Shown here: positions 1 to 8,905 of the stretch, piece by piece
Position numbering within the stretch: the first letter of the stretch is position 1
Layout of the letters: each line of letters starts with the position of its first letter
Source of the DNA: Ciceribacter sp. T2.26MG-112.2
Lineage (GTDB): Bacteria > Pseudomonadota > Alphaproteobacteria > Rhizobiales > Rhizobiaceae
Reading direction: 5' to 3'
Length of the DNA stretch: 64,000 nt
Assembly (NCBI RefSeq): GCF_900492205.1
Contig: NZ_UEYQ01000014.1
Coordinates: forward strand, 25,108 to 89,107
Notes under the pieces: generated by a model
What the model was told of the DNA's origin: nothing
What the model saw: only the letters and a program-made list of their open reading frames with translations
The model's database searches: none
Translations under genes and position numbers: made by a program

Positions 1-201
1 TACATCGCCGACAAGGTGGTCGACATTGGCCGTGTCGCCCCAGTTCTTTTCGTCCCAGCTCTTGATCGGCTCCTTCTTGAGCGAAGCGATTTCGACCTTG
101 GCGCCATGGGCCTTTAGCTTGTCGAGGGGAAAGCGCAGTTCCGAGCGCTCATAGCCGTCGGTGGCGAGAATGAGGATACGTGCGGAATTGATGGAGGGCA
201 T
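1..201 (-). CDS. DJ-1/PfpI family amidotransferase-like protein (3' end outside window)
   Basis: The first 67 residues are present; the gene runs off the left edge. The start MPSINSARILILATDGYERS is followed by a conserved-looking block of LDKLKAHGAKVEIAS and a WDEKNWG segment, as in PfpI/YhbO-type DJ-1 proteins (general stress or glyoxal-damage response, cytoplasmic). An AAGGAG ribosome site lies about 5 nt upstream of the ATG at 201. The nucleophilic-elbow cysteine expected near residue 100-110 lies outside the window, so catalytic competence cannot be judged. Family call is likely; precise activity (protease, deglycase or chaperone) is not determinable. Confidence 0.8.
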   Translation of the reverse strand, partial: MPSINSARILILATDGYERSELRFPLDKLKAHGAKVEIASLKKEPIKSWDEKNWGDTANVDHLVGDV

Positions 202-447
202 GAAAAACTCCTTGTGCCTGGTTGCGTTGAGCGGTGGATGCAAGGCAAAACCCCCGACGGCGCCATTCGTTCCGTGCAAAAAGGATCGGTCCGGCCTGCG
301 TGCGTGCCAGACAGGGCCTTCTGTGACGGCCGAAACATTCGACCGCGTTGCGCCTCCAAAAAAAGCGTCAAAAGGTCATTGCCGCTCGGGCCGGCCTTTG
401 CTAATCAGACGCCCATCCGCAAGCGGCTTCTTCGCCGCCGCGCACGT

Positions 448-522
448 TGGGGCGTCGCCAAGCGGTAAGGCACCGGTTTTTGGTACCGGCATTCCCAGGT
501 TCGAATCCTGGCGCCCCAGCCA
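448..522 (+). tRNA. tRNA-Gln (anticodon TTG)
   Basis: A complete cloverleaf can be folded. The acceptor arms TGGGGCG and CGCCCCA pair across 448-454 and 512-518. The anticodon stem CCGGT/ACCGG encloses loop TTTTGGT with anticodon TTG. The T arm contains GGTTCGAATCC, and the 3' CCA is encoded at 520-522. An AT-rich stretch follows immediately. Confidence 0.95.
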
Positions 523-811
523 TCTAAATTTCGTCCAGTATATCAAGTAGATAGATTTTATTAGGTAAATCTAACCGTAACAGCCTTCCGGTTCGTATTT
601 ACGTGACAGCATGCAAGAGTACTGGTGTCAAAACTTGCAGCCACGCAATAGAGTATCGAACCTCATAGCAAACTTCGTGGCTGGAGAAACCTCGCCAATA
701 GATGCCAATGCCCGGTCGTTGCGTTTTGGCTGCTCCAGCGTCTCGGCGCGAGCCTTCATCGACGAAGTCTAAATTTCTCCGCGGCTTTGGGATGGAAGCG
801 GATTTACACGG
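523..811. other. Gene-free stretch after tRNA-Gln
   Basis: I see no supported gene here. The first ~100 bases after the tRNA are markedly AT-richer than the surroundings. A 43-codon open frame on the minus strand (about 635-760) has no ribosome site and no recognisable product. No duplicate of the tRNA 3' end was noticed that would prove an attachment site. Confidence 0.5.
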
Positions 812-1549
812 TCAGGTGTCGATCCTGATCCTCATCATGCGTTTCGGAAAAACCCCGTGGCCATAGAGGATCGGTGTCCCGGCGCCGTCGGTGTCGACAT
901 AGGTCATGATCATGACTGGCAGCGAAATGGATACGGCAAGCGCTGCCGCTTCGCGCGGCCGCGGCATGCGGCAGTCGATCCAGGTCGACGCGCGGAAGAA
1001 GGAATCGACGCCGAAGGTGGCCAGAGCCTGGGTGAAGCTTGAGGTTTCCTCGAAGGCCGCGGCTATTCCGTCGAACCTTTGCTTTTCAAACATGTGATAG
1101 CCATAGGTGGCGATACCGGGACCGACCGTGCGCAGGGTTTCCGTCACGATCAGCGGCGTGCCGACCTCAAGTTGAAGCGCGCGCGCGATCGCCTGGCTGG
1201 CGGGCTGCTCGTAGCTGTCGAGAAGCCGTCCGCCGGAGCCGCCGTCGAAGCGTTTTTCCACCTCGCTCCATTTGGCGTTGCGATCGAGTCGGTATTCGAA
1301 CGGTTCGTCGGCAACGAAGACACCCTTGCCCTGGTGCGCCTTGACGATGCCCTTCTGTGCCAGGCTGGCGAGTGCCTGGCGCACGGTATGCCGGTTGACG
1401 CCGTATTTGGCTGTCAGTTCATGCTCGCTCGGCAGCCTTTCGCCGGCGCCGAACACGCCGGTCTGGATGTCCACCTCCAGGTCCGCCTCGATTTGCCGCC
1501 AGACCGGCAGTTCCCGGTCGCGCCACATTGGGTTGTTCGAAATGTCCAT
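812..1549 (-). CDS. GntR family regulator, HutC/PhnF (UTRA) type
   Basis: This 245-residue cytoplasmic transcription factor has an N-terminal winged helix at about residues 10-80 (RLPSEHELTAKYGVNRHTVR is the typical GntR recognition segment). A C-terminal UTRA effector domain spans about 95-240. It is divergent from the ABC/phosphoesterase operon at 1716-7999 and probably represses it, releasing when the imported ligand or its product binds UTRA. The ATG at 1549 was chosen over the longer frame because GntR homology begins just after it. PhnF-like members often sense phosphorylated or phosphonate compounds, which fits a phosphoesterase in the operon, but the ligand is inferred. Confidence 0.85.
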   Translation of the reverse strand: MDISNNPMWRDRELPVWRQIEADLEVDIQTGVFGAGERLPSEHELTAKYGVNRHTVRQALASLAQKGIVKAHQGKGVFVADEPFEYRLDRNAKWSEVEKRFDGGSGGRLLDSYEQPASQAIARALQLEVGTPLIVTETLRTVGPGIATYGYHMFEKQRFDGIAAAFEETSSFTQALATFGVDSFFRASTWIDCRMPRPREAAALAVSISLPVMIMTYVDTDGAGTPILYGHGVFPKRMMRIRIDT

Positions 1550-1688
1550 TCGCTGACCCTTGCCTGACCGAAATTGAGGCGTTGTGCGCGCCCTATTCCC
1601 TCTTTGTCCGGTGCTTCCAGCCGGCTCAAGCCGCGTCACAAAAAAATCATGTGTCGGCAACATCGCTGTAACAGAACATGTCCATACA

Positions 1689-1696
1689 GTCTAGAC
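1689..1696. promoter_or_regulatory. Candidate GntR/HutC operator GTCTAGAC
   Basis: A perfect 8-bp palindrome lies between the divergent GntR gene and the transporter operon, 20 bp before the permease ATG. It matches the core of known HutC-subfamily sites (DasR and YvoA bind TGGTCTAGACCA-like sequences). The outer bases are not symmetric, so this may be a moderate-affinity site. Confidence 0.6.
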
Positions 1697-1715
1697 AAGT
1701 TACGAGGTGGAGCGA

Positions 1716-2645
1716 ATGTTCGAATTCGTCATCAGCAGAGTGTTGCGTACGTGCCTGACCGTCGCGGTCATCGTCACGGCGGTGTTTTTCGCCACCCGGT
1801 TTTCCGGCAATGCGATCGACTTCCTGGGCGGCGAGGGTCTCGGTGCGAAGGACCGCCAGTTGCTCGTCGAGTATTACGGGCTGGACGGCTCTTACGGCGA
1901 GCAGTTCGTCCGCTACATCGCTTCGTTGATGGACGGCAATTTCGGCCTGTCGCTGATCGAGCGGCGTCCGGTGGCCGTCATCTTTGCCGAGCGGGTCTGG
2001 CCCTCGCTGCAGCTTCTGATCGGCGCGGTGCTGCTGACGCTCGTGGTGTCCGTGCCGGCGGGCATTGCCGCCGCGATCTATCGCAATTCGTGGATCGGCA
2101 ATGCTATCATGGGGGGTGCCTTCTTCGGCTATGCCATTCCCAATTTCGTTCTCGCCATCCTGCTGCTGCTGATCTTCTCCTTCTGGCTGGGTTGGCTTCC
2201 GTCGACCGGCAATTCCACCTGGCTGCATTTCGTCATGCCGGTCACGGCGCTTTCGACCTTCTATATCGCCGGGATGACGCGCTTCACGCGCAATGCCATG
2301 CTGGATGTGCTTAGCCAGGAATACCTGCGCACGGCGCGGGCGAAGGGGCTGCCGGAGCGGGTCGTCATCTTCAAGCATGCGCTGCGCAACGCCAACATCA
2401 CCATCCTCTCGGTGCTGGGCCTGCAGATCGCCGGCCTTGCTGCTGCCGGCAGCGTCGTCATCGAAACGGTCTTCTCCTGGCGCGGCATTGGCGAGCTTCT
2501 GGTCTCCGCGGCCATTCGCCGGGACTACCCGGTCCTGCAGTTTGGCGTGCTTGCCGTCGCGCTCGCCGTCATCGTCATCAACCTCCTGGTCGATCTTGCC
2601 TACGGCCTTGCCGATCCGAGGGTCCGCCTCGGAAGGAACGCTTGA
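1716..2645 (+). CDS. ABC transporter permease, DppB/OppB type
   Basis: A 309-residue inner-membrane permease with an N-terminal helix, a large periplasmic loop and about five further membrane segments. The EAA loop EYLRTARAKGLPERVVIFKHALRNA contacts the ATPase. It forms a heterodimeric pore with the next gene. The start is taken at ATG 1716, because GAGGTGG (1704-1710) is correctly spaced for it; the GTG at 1707 lies inside that ribosome site. It is the first gene of a five-gene operon probably controlled by the divergent GntR protein. The peptide/nickel permease family also carries many non-peptide solutes, so the substrate is open. Confidence 0.9.
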   Translation: MFEFVISRVLRTCLTVAVIVTAVFFATRFSGNAIDFLGGEGLGAKDRQLLVEYYGLDGSYGEQFVRYIASLMDGNFGLSLIERRPVAVIFAERVWPSLQLLIGAVLLTLVVSVPAGIAAAIYRNSWIGNAIMGGAFFGYAIPNFVLAILLLLIFSFWLGWLPSTGNSTWLHFVMPVTALSTFYIAGMTRFTRNAMLDVLSQEYLRTARAKGLPERVVIFKHALRNANITILSVLGLQIAGLAAAGSVVIETVFSWRGIGELLVSAAIRRDYPVLQFGVLAVALAVIVINLLVDLAYGLADPRVRLGRNA

Positions 2646-2660
2646 GAAAGGGTGGCGAAA

Positions 2661-3584
2661 ATGTCCGATACCACGATTGATTCCTTGCCCGAAACGTCCC
2701 GCAACCCGCTCTTTGCTCGCCTGCGGTGGCCGGCCACGATGCGGCGCGTCTGGGCCGGACTGGACTGGCCGATGCGGCTGGTTCTGGTTCTGGGCGCCTT
2801 GCTGGTGTTTGCGGCTCTCGCCGCGCCGCTCATTTCGCCGTTCGAACCCAATGCACAGAGCCTGCTTTCGCGGTTGAAGCCGCCCGTCGGTTTTGCCGGC
2901 GCTAAGGTCGGCCATATCTTCGGGACCGACGAACTCGGCCGAGACGTGCTGTCGCGCTGCCTCTACGGTTTGCAGATGACGCTGTCGATCGCCCTTTCCG
3001 GCGCGATCATCGGAATGCTGATCGGCGGGACGCTCGGCCTTCTGGCTGGCGCTGCGGGCGGACGCGCGGATGCCCTGGTCATGGCGCTTGTCGATATCCA
3101 GATCGCCGTTCCCTTCACCCTTGTCGCCCTCCTGGCCGTGGCCGTCTTCGGCAGCGACATGCAGGTGCTCATCGTCGTGCTGGGGATCGCCTATTGGGAG
3201 CAGTATGCCCGCATCATCCGCGGCGAGGTGCTGAAGCTTCGCGAAATGCCCTTCATCGAGGCTTCGCGTGCGGCCGGTGCTTCGCCGCTCAGGATCGCCT
3301 TCCGGCACATCGTGCCCAACGTGGTTTCTCCGCTTGTCGTGATGTTCACGCTCAACTTCTCGAACATCGTGCTGCTGGAATCCAGCCTTTCCTTCCTCGG
3401 GCTGGGCCTCAGGCCGCCGACTGCGACGCTCGGTTCCATGGTCGGCATCGGCCGGGATTACATGCACACCGCCCCCTGGATCGTCGCGGCGCCAGCCCTG
3501 CTGATCCTGTTGATTACCTTCGTCGTGCAAATGCTCGGAGACCGGCTGCGCGATCGTATGGACGTGCGCCTGCGGGACCGCTGA
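2661..3584 (+). CDS. ABC transporter permease, DppC/OppC type
   Basis: This 307-residue partner of the upstream DppB-like permease has an N-terminal cytoplasmic tail, a first membrane helix, and the DppC hallmark FGTDELGRDVLSRCLYG after it. The EAA loop is EASRAAGASPLRIAFRHIVPN, and a C-terminal GDRLRDRMDVRLRDR follows the last helix. The ATG at 2661 has AAGGGTGG a few bases upstream and is preferred over the GTG at 2652. It follows the first permease by 15 bp, so the two are translationally close. Confidence 0.9.
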   Translation: MSDTTIDSLPETSRNPLFARLRWPATMRRVWAGLDWPMRLVLVLGALLVFAALAAPLISPFEPNAQSLLSRLKPPVGFAGAKVGHIFGTDELGRDVLSRCLYGLQMTLSIALSGAIIGMLIGGTLGLLAGAAGGRADALVMALVDIQIAVPFTLVALLAVAVFGSDMQVLIVVLGIAYWEQYARIIRGEVLKLREMPFIEASRAAGASPLRIAFRHIVPNVVSPLVVMFTLNFSNIVLLESSLSFLGLGLRPPTATLGSMVGIGRDYMHTAPWIVAAPALLILLITFVVQMLGDRLRDRMDVRLRDR

Positions 3585-3678
3585 GCGCCAAGACGAAGTG
3601 CGGCGTCCCGCCGCGAACCTCATTGCCGGCGGCCTGACAAACCGTCCGGATCTTTCAAGCCCTGCAACGGAGACCACC

Positions 3679-5235
3679 ATGAAGACCACGATGATCATCG
3701 CTTCGACGCTTTTTGCGCTCATGAGCGGCAGTGCCCTTTCCGCCGAGCTGAAGGTCGGCTCGGCCAACATGCCGCCCTATCTCGATCCGGGCCGCGACCA
3801 CTCCAACGTCGGTTCGCAGTTCTACTACAACAGCTTCGACGTCCTGATCGACAAGGATTCGGAGACCGCCGAGACGGCGTTCCGTCCGGGCCTCGCAACC
3901 GAATGGAAGCTCGTCGAGCCGACCGTGATGGAGTTGAAGCTGCGCGAGGGCGTGGTCTTCCAGAACGGCGACCCGATGACAGCCGACGACGTCATCTTCT
4001 CGCTGAACCGTATGCTCAAGCCGACCTTCAAACCCTATATCGTGCGCGCCAAGGACCGTCTGGGTAATTTCGACCGTGCCGAGAAGGTCGACGACCACAC
4101 GATCCGCATCGTCGCCAAGCGCCCCGAGCCGCTCTGGGAAACGCTGATCAACATGCAGCAGCTGATGGTCATTCCGGAGAAATACACCAAGGCGCTCACC
4201 GGCGATCCGAACGTCGCCGAGGATGCCGACTTCGAAGCCTTCTCGCTCGCCCCGGTCGGCACCGGCCCCTACAAGATCGCGCAGTTCGTGCCCGGCGAAA
4301 AGCTCGTCTGGGAGCGCCATGACGCGTTCTGGGGCGACAAGGCGCCCTTCGAGAAGGTGACCGTCTCATACGTTCCGGAAATGGCGAGCCGCATCACGGC
4401 GCTGAAGAACAAGGAAGTCGACCTCATCACCAACGTGCCGCCGGACCAGCTTTCGACGATCGAGGCCGATAGCAATCTGAAGGTTGCCAGCGACGTCACG
4501 CCGCTGTTCCACATCCTGATCTTCAACACCCAGAACGACGTGATGAAGGATCCGAAGTTCCGCCAGGCGATCAGCTACGCGGTCGACCGCGAAACGCTGA
4601 ACGAGGCGCTGTGGCTCGGCAAGGCCGTGGTCCCCTCGACCCACACTTACAAGCAGTTCGGCGAACTCTACATGCCGGAGCTGAAGACCTTCGAATACGA
4701 CCTGGAAAAGGCCAAGAAGCTGCTGGCCGAATCCTCCTACAAGGGCGAGGAGATCCGCATGGATACTTCGGCCGTCTATTACACCAACGGCATGCTCGCC
4801 ATGCAGGCGATCGCCGAGATGTGGAACGCGATCGGCATCAAGACCAGCATCAATGTCGACGACAAGTGGACGGGCGGCGATCCGACCATGATGGTGCGCA
4901 ACTGGTCGAACCCGATGTACTTCGCCGACCCCTTCGGCTCGTTCGGCGTGATGTGGGCACCGGAAGGCCCGTCGGAAGGCGAAGGCCGCTTCAAGACCGA
5001 CGAAGCCTATGCCAAGACCTGGGAGAAGTTCCGCTTCTCCGAAAAGGTCGAGGACCGCAAGGCCGCCTATGCCGAGCTGATGGATCGCATCAAGCAGGAT
5101 CCGCCGATGCTCGTCCTCTATCAGCCCTACGAATCCTGGGCGATGCAGAAGGGCATCCAGTGGGCTCCGAAGCCGGGCCACATCCCTTACGTGCTCGACT
5201 TCCGCGCCGGCTCGATCTCGGTCGCTTCCAACTAA
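3679..5235 (+). CDS. Periplasmic solute-binding protein, SBP family 5 (DppA/OppA type)
   Basis: A 518-residue exported binding protein. The signal peptide MKTTMIIASTLFALMSGSA ends with a likely cleavage after ALSA, followed by mature ELKVGSANMPPYLDPG. The body has typical family-5 features: ATEWKLVEPTVMELKLREGV, the GTGPYKIAQFVPGEKLVW segment and FRQAISYAVDRETLN. It delivers ligand to the two permeases upstream. The ligand is unknown; the neighbouring phosphoesterase and PhnF-like regulator make a phosphate-diester-containing compound a reasonable guess, and a peptide equally possible by family. Confidence 0.9.
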   Translation: MKTTMIIASTLFALMSGSALSAELKVGSANMPPYLDPGRDHSNVGSQFYYNSFDVLIDKDSETAETAFRPGLATEWKLVEPTVMELKLREGVVFQNGDPMTADDVIFSLNRMLKPTFKPYIVRAKDRLGNFDRAEKVDDHTIRIVAKRPEPLWETLINMQQLMVIPEKYTKALTGDPNVAEDADFEAFSLAPVGTGPYKIAQFVPGEKLVWERHDAFWGDKAPFEKVTVSYVPEMASRITALKNKEVDLITNVPPDQLSTIEADSNLKVASDVTPLFHILIFNTQNDVMKDPKFRQAISYAVDRETLNEALWLGKAVVPSTHTYKQFGELYMPELKTFEYDLEKAKKLLAESSYKGEEIRMDTSAVYYTNGMLAMQAIAEMWNAIGIKTSINVDDKWTGGDPTMMVRNWSNPMYFADPFGSFGVMWAPEGPSEGEGRFKTDEAYAKTWEKFRFSEKVEDRKAAYAELMDRIKQDPPMLVLYQPYESWAMQKGIQWAPKPGHIPYVLDFRAGSISVASN

Positions 5236-5247
5236 GCTCTGATACTG

Positions 5248-5271
5248 CCGGGCGGCCCCTTCGCCGCCCGG
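5248..5271 (+). other. GC-rich stem-loop after the binding-protein gene
   Basis: The 9-bp perfect stem CCGGGCGGC/GCCGCCCGG with a six-base loop sits between the binding-protein stop and the phosphoesterase start. It lacks a U-tract, so it is more likely an mRNA-stabilising or partial attenuation element that raises binding-protein dosage relative to downstream genes than a full terminator. Confidence 0.55.
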
Positions 5272-5300
5272 TTCCACTCCCATTCACAAGCGGAACTCCC

Positions 5301-6179
5301 ATGGCCACGACACGCCTCTGCATCGTCACCGACATCCATCACGGCAAGGACAACTTCACCAAGAAAGGTTCCTCGGCGCTCACCCTGCTCGAGGAATTCT
5401 CCCGTTTCGTCGAGGCGACCAGGCCGGACGCCGTCATCGACATGGGCGACCGCATCTCCGATTGCGACAAGCAGACGGACAAGCAATTGGAGCAGGATGT
5501 CGCCGCGATCTTTTCTCGCATGAACGTTCCGCGCTTCCACATCTGCGGCAATCACGACCGCGACTATCTGAGCGTCGACGAAAACGCCGCCATCCTCGGC
5601 CAGGATCTCTCCAGCACGACGGTCGACATGGGCGACTGGACGCTGGTGATCTGGCGGGCCGACGCGAAGATCCACAGGCCGGGCGGTTTCATCCTGCCGG
5701 AGGCCGACCTGCTCTGGCTGGCCGGCGTGGTGCGCAACGCGACGCGTCCACTGGCGATCTTCAGCCACGTTCCAGTCTCGGGTCATTCCCAGGCCGGCAA
5801 TTACTATTTCCAGCGCAATCCGGACGCCTCGACCTATCCGGGGGCCGCCGAGCGGGTGCGCGCCATTCTCGCCGGAGCCCGCGTGCCGGTCGCCTGCTTT
5901 GCCGGCCACGTGCACTGGAACACGCTCACCATGGTCAATGGCCAGCCGCATTTCACCCTGCAATCGCTGACCGAGACCTTCACCACCCATCCCGAGCCCG
6001 CCGGTTCCTATGCCCTGCTCGAGCTTTCCGAGCGGATTGACTGGACCGTGTTCGGCAAGGATTCCATGCGGGTCTCGCTCGATGCCGAAGAGACGGCACG
6101 CCGCTGGATTGAACCGCTGCCGCCGTTCCACGAGCACCCGGAGATCCGGCTTCGCCATCTCCAGCAAGCGGCCGAATAG
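5301..6179 (+). CDS. Calcineurin-like metallophosphoesterase
   Basis: A 292-residue soluble class III-type phosphoesterase with all metal motifs in order: TDIH (D11, H13), MGDRIS, GNHDRD, FSHVP and GHVHWN. No signal peptide is evident, so it should act in the cytoplasm on material imported by the flanking ABC genes. It sits inside the operon, between binding protein and ATPase, with the ATPase start only 2 bp after its stop. Relatives include GpdQ/CpdA-like enzymes that cleave phosphodiesters or cyclic nucleotides. I infer that the transported ligand, or a product of it, is a phosphoester. Confidence 0.85.
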   Translation: MATTRLCIVTDIHHGKDNFTKKGSSALTLLEEFSRFVEATRPDAVIDMGDRISDCDKQTDKQLEQDVAAIFSRMNVPRFHICGNHDRDYLSVDENAAILGQDLSSTTVDMGDWTLVIWRADAKIHRPGGFILPEADLLWLAGVVRNATRPLAIFSHVPVSGHSQAGNYYFQRNPDASTYPGAAERVRAILAGARVPVACFAGHVHWNTLTMVNGQPHFTLQSLTETFTTHPEPAGSYALLELSERIDWTVFGKDSMRVSLDAEETARRWIEPLPPFHEHPEIRLRHLQQAAE

Positions 6180-6181
6180 GT

Positions 6182-7999
6182 ATGACGATGACCGACAATG
6201 CCAGAACCCCGCTGCTCTCGGTCGAGAACCTGTCGGTCTCGTTCGGTCCGGCCCACACGCCGCTGGCTGCGGTTCAGGATCTCTCCTTCGATCTCTTTGC
6301 CGGCGAGACGCTGGCGATCGTCGGGGAATCCGGTTCCGGCAAGTCGGTCACGGCCCTTTCCATCCTGCGCCTCATCGAGCGGGAGGGCGGGCGGCTCGAC
6401 AAGGGCCGTATCGCCTTCCGGCTCGATGATGCGAGCGTCGTCGATCTCGCCGAAAGCAGCGAAGCGCAGTTGCAGCGCATCCGCGGCAATTCCATCTCGA
6501 TGATCTTCCAGGAGCCGATGACCTCGCTCAATCCGGTGCTGACCATCGGCGACCAGATCTGCGAGACCTTGATCCATCACAAGCAGCTGTCGCCGAGCCA
6601 GGCGCTGCGCGAGGCACGCGATCTTCTCGACCGCGTCCGCCTCTCCGACCCCGGCCGCCGTCTGTCGCAATATCCGCACGAGCTTTCGGGCGGCATGCGC
6701 CAGCGGGTGATGATCGCCATGGCGCTGGCCTGTTCGCCACGGTTGCTGATCGCCGACGAGCCGACGACGGCGCTCGACGTCACCATCCAGGCCGGCATTC
6801 TCGATCTCATCCGCGAATTGCAGCAGAGCAGCGGCACGGCGGTCGTCTTCATCACCCATGACATGGGAGTTGTCGCGGAGATCGCCGACCGGGTCGTCGT
6901 CATGCGCCAAGGCAGAATGATCGAGACGGCCGACACCGGCATGCTGTTTCGCCAGCCGCGCGCCGACTATACCCGCCAGTTGCTCAATGCCGTGCCGAAG
7001 CTCGGCTCCGGCGCCCCCGTCTATGCCGCGCCACGCTCCACGACGGGCGAGGAGGCGCGCCGGAATGAAGAGGGCCGGGCCGCCGAAACCGTGCTCGAGG
7101 TCAACAATCTCGTTACCCGGTTTCCGATTCATAAAGGCATGCTGAAACGGCTCGTTGCACGGGTCCATGCCGTCGAGGATGTCAGCTTCACCCTGCGCGC
7201 CGGCGAGACGCTCGGCCTGGTCGGCGAATCGGGCTCCGGCAAGTCGACCATCGGCCGTTCGGTTCTCAAGCTCGTAGAGCCGGAAAGGGGCAGCATCCTC
7301 TTCGCCGGCAAGGACCTCATGCCGCTTTCGCGTCGCCACATGCGGCCGATGCGGCGGGACCTCCAGATGATCTTCCAGGACCCCTATGCCAGCCTCAATC
7401 CGCGCATGTCCGTGGCGGAGCTGGTAACCGAACCGCTCATCATTCACACCGACCTCAACGCGCGTGAACGGCGCGACATGGCGGTGGAACTGCTGGCCCG
7501 GGTACGGTTGCCGGCCGCCAGCATCGATCGCTTTCCCCACCAGTTCTCCGGCGGCCAGCGCCAGCGGATCTGCATCGCACGCGCGCTGTCGTCGAAGCCG
7601 CGGATCATCGTCGCGGACGAGGCGGTGTCGGCGCTCGACGTCTCGGTCCAGGCGGAAGTCATCGACCTGATGCAGGAACTGCAGCGCGAGGACGGGATCG
7701 CCTATCTCTTCATCTCGCATGATATTGCCGTGATCGAGAAAATGAGCCACCGCGTGGCCGTGCTCGACCAGGGCCGGATCGTCGAGATCGGCGCGACGGA
7801 CGATGTCCTGCAGCGGCCACGGCATGATTACACGCGCCAGCTGCTCGATGCGGTTCCGGTCGCCGATCCGAGCCGCCGCCGCGAGCGCGCCTCAGCCGCC
7901 CAGATCGAGCGCAAGACCCCGATCCGCCCCGTGGGTTATCGGCCGGTGGCGAGCGAGTATCTGAGTGTCGGCGCAGATCACCTGGTTCTCGCGCAATAG
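6182..7999 (+). CDS. Double ABC ATPase (fused DppD-DppF type)
   Basis: A 605-residue cytoplasmic ATPase containing two complete nucleotide-binding domains. The first (about 1-290) has [23 protein letters not shown] and [10 protein letters not shown]. The second (about 300-580) has [24 protein letters not shown] and [10 protein letters not shown]. Each is followed by the oligopeptide-transporter C-terminal extension. Fusion of DppD and DppF is a common arrangement in rhizobia (YejF/GsiA-like). It powers the two permeases upstream. It starts 2 bp after the phosphoesterase stop, implying translational coupling. Confidence 0.9.
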   Translation: MTMTDNARTPLLSVENLSVSFGPAHTPLAAVQDLSFDLFAGETLAIVGESGSGKSVTALSILRLIEREGGRLDKGRIAFRLDDASVVDLAESSEAQLQRIRGNSISMIFQEPMTSLNPVLTIGDQICETLIHHKQLSPSQALREARDLLDRVRLSDPGRRLSQYPHELSGGMRQRVMIAMALACSPRLLIADEPTTALDVTIQAGILDLIRELQQSSGTAVVFITHDMGVVAEIADRVVVMRQGRMIETADTGMLFRQPRADYTRQLLNAVPKLGSGAPVYAAPRSTTGEEARRNEEGRAAETVLEVNNLVTRFPIHKGMLKRLVARVHAVEDVSFTLRAGETLGLVGESGSGKSTIGRSVLKLVEPERGSILFAGKDLMPLSRRHMRPMRRDLQMIFQDPYASLNPRMSVAELVTEPLIIHTDLNARERRDMAVELLARVRLPAASIDRFPHQFSGGQRQRICIARALSSKPRIIVADEAVSALDVSVQAEVIDLMQELQREDGIAYLFISHDIAVIEKMSHRVAVLDQGRIVEIGATDDVLQRPRHDYTRQLLDAVPVADPSRRRERASAAQIERKTPIRPVGYRPVASEYLSVGADHLVLAQ

Positions 8000-8133
8000 C
8001 GCAATAGCAAAGCCCGTCCGCTTGGGGGGCAGACGGGACGGATCGCTTCAAGACCGCACTCATGCGAGCCGGACACGTCAAGACAAGGCGAGCACGGTTC
8101 GCACTGAGGTTTCGATCTCCTTGAAAGGGCGGC

Positions 8134-8166
8134 AAGCCGGAGAAGGTCATGAACCTTCTCCGGCTT
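8134..8166. terminator. Long hairpin between convergent genes
   Basis: A perfect 14-bp stem (AAGCCGGAGAAGGT with its complement) around loop CATGA lies 4 bp past the stop of the minus-strand cysteine-rich gene and ~135 bp past the ATPase stop. There is no clear U-tract on either strand, but its position between convergent transcripts and its stability fit a bidirectional terminator. Confidence 0.7.
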
Positions 8167-8170
8167 CTTG

Positions 8171-8503
8171 CTAGGCTGCCATGCGCTCGCAGCTCTCCGC
8201 ACACCGACGGCAGGCTTCTACACAGCTCTGCATGTCGCCGACGCGTTCGCAGTCTCTAGCGCACTCGCGGCATATCTCCGCACATTCTCGACAGGTGTGC
8301 TTGTGATGCTCGGTGCCGATCAGCATGAAATGGGCAGAGGTCCGGCAAATTTCGGCGCAAGCCATCATGAGCGTGAAGTGCTTCGGCTCCGTGTGTTTGC
8401 CACCCATTTCGAGGCAGTGCCCCATCGCCATCGAGAGACATTCACTGTAGCAGGACAGGCAGTTGTCGATACATTCCTTCATTTCCGGGGACATGTGATG
8501 CAT
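8171..8503 (-). CDS. Cysteine-rich four-helix copper-storage-like protein (DUF326/Csp type)
   Basis: A 110-residue protein with 16 cysteines arranged in C-x3-C and C-x2-C pairs along predicted helices (for example CRECAEICRECARDC), plus many His and Met residues. This is the signature of the DUF326 four-helix bundle, whose characterised members (Csp3) line the bundle core with Cys to store Cu(I). No signal peptide, so cytosolic. AAGGAG lies 7 nt before the ATG at 8503. It is monocistronic. The nearby copper-dependent N2O reductase cluster makes a role in copper supply or tolerance plausible but unproven. Confidence 0.85.
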   Translation of the reverse strand: MHHMSPEMKECIDNCLSCYSECLSMAMGHCLEMGGKHTEPKHFTLMMACAEICRTSAHFMLIGTEHHKHTCRECAEICRECARDCERVGDMQSCVEACRRCAESCERMAA

Positions 8504-8842
8504 GGCTCACTCCTTCACTTCCTTGTCGACCACAGACCGACAGTTCGATTTGCTCAGTCTGATCATCGAAGATTTCCGGGCGGCGATTTTCGACTCGTCA
8601 TCGCCGCCGAAGGGCTCATCGGAGAACCAAGGAGGTGCCGAAAAGTTCCGCAGCACCAATTTGCGTGCGTCTGCCGACCACGCGCGTTACGGTTCAACTC
8701 GACAAGAACCGTCAATTCGCCGAGCCGAGCGGTGTTCATCGCTTCAGTGGGCGATCGTGTCCCGCCGGGGCGGTTTATCCTGTCCGACCGGGCTTCCGTC
8801 CGTTCTCCGGATTTCGATCGTGGCTGGCCGGAATGCAATTGA
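8504..8842. other. Gene-free stretch between the copper-protein promoter and a terminator hairpin
   Basis: Open frames cross this region on both strands, but none has a recognisable product or start signal. It should contain the promoter for the minus-strand Csp-like gene; I could not pick out a CueR-type palindrome. Confidence 0.5.
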
Positions 8843-8872
8843 CCCGGGTCCCGCACGACTGCGGAACCCGGG
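8843..8872 (-). terminator. Hairpin downstream of the tautomerase operon
   Basis: A 13-bp stem with one mismatch (CCCGGGTCCCGCA against TGCGGAACCCGGG) and loop CGAC lies 33 bp past the tautomerase stop. There is no strong U-tract. It is probably the end of the GST-NTF2-tautomerase transcript. Confidence 0.6.
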
Positions 8873-8905
8873 CCCAGAGCGGTCGGATCGGTTCGCTGGA
8901 TCCGT

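Noticed and set aside
1647..3770. A 707-codon open frame on the minus strand
   Set aside because: It is opposite two clear ABC permease genes, has the biased His/Arg/Asp composition of antisense reading of high-GC DNA, and matches no family.
6008..7825. A 605-codon minus-strand frame
   Set aside because: Antisense to the double ABC ATPase; composition and absence of domains mark it as a shadow.
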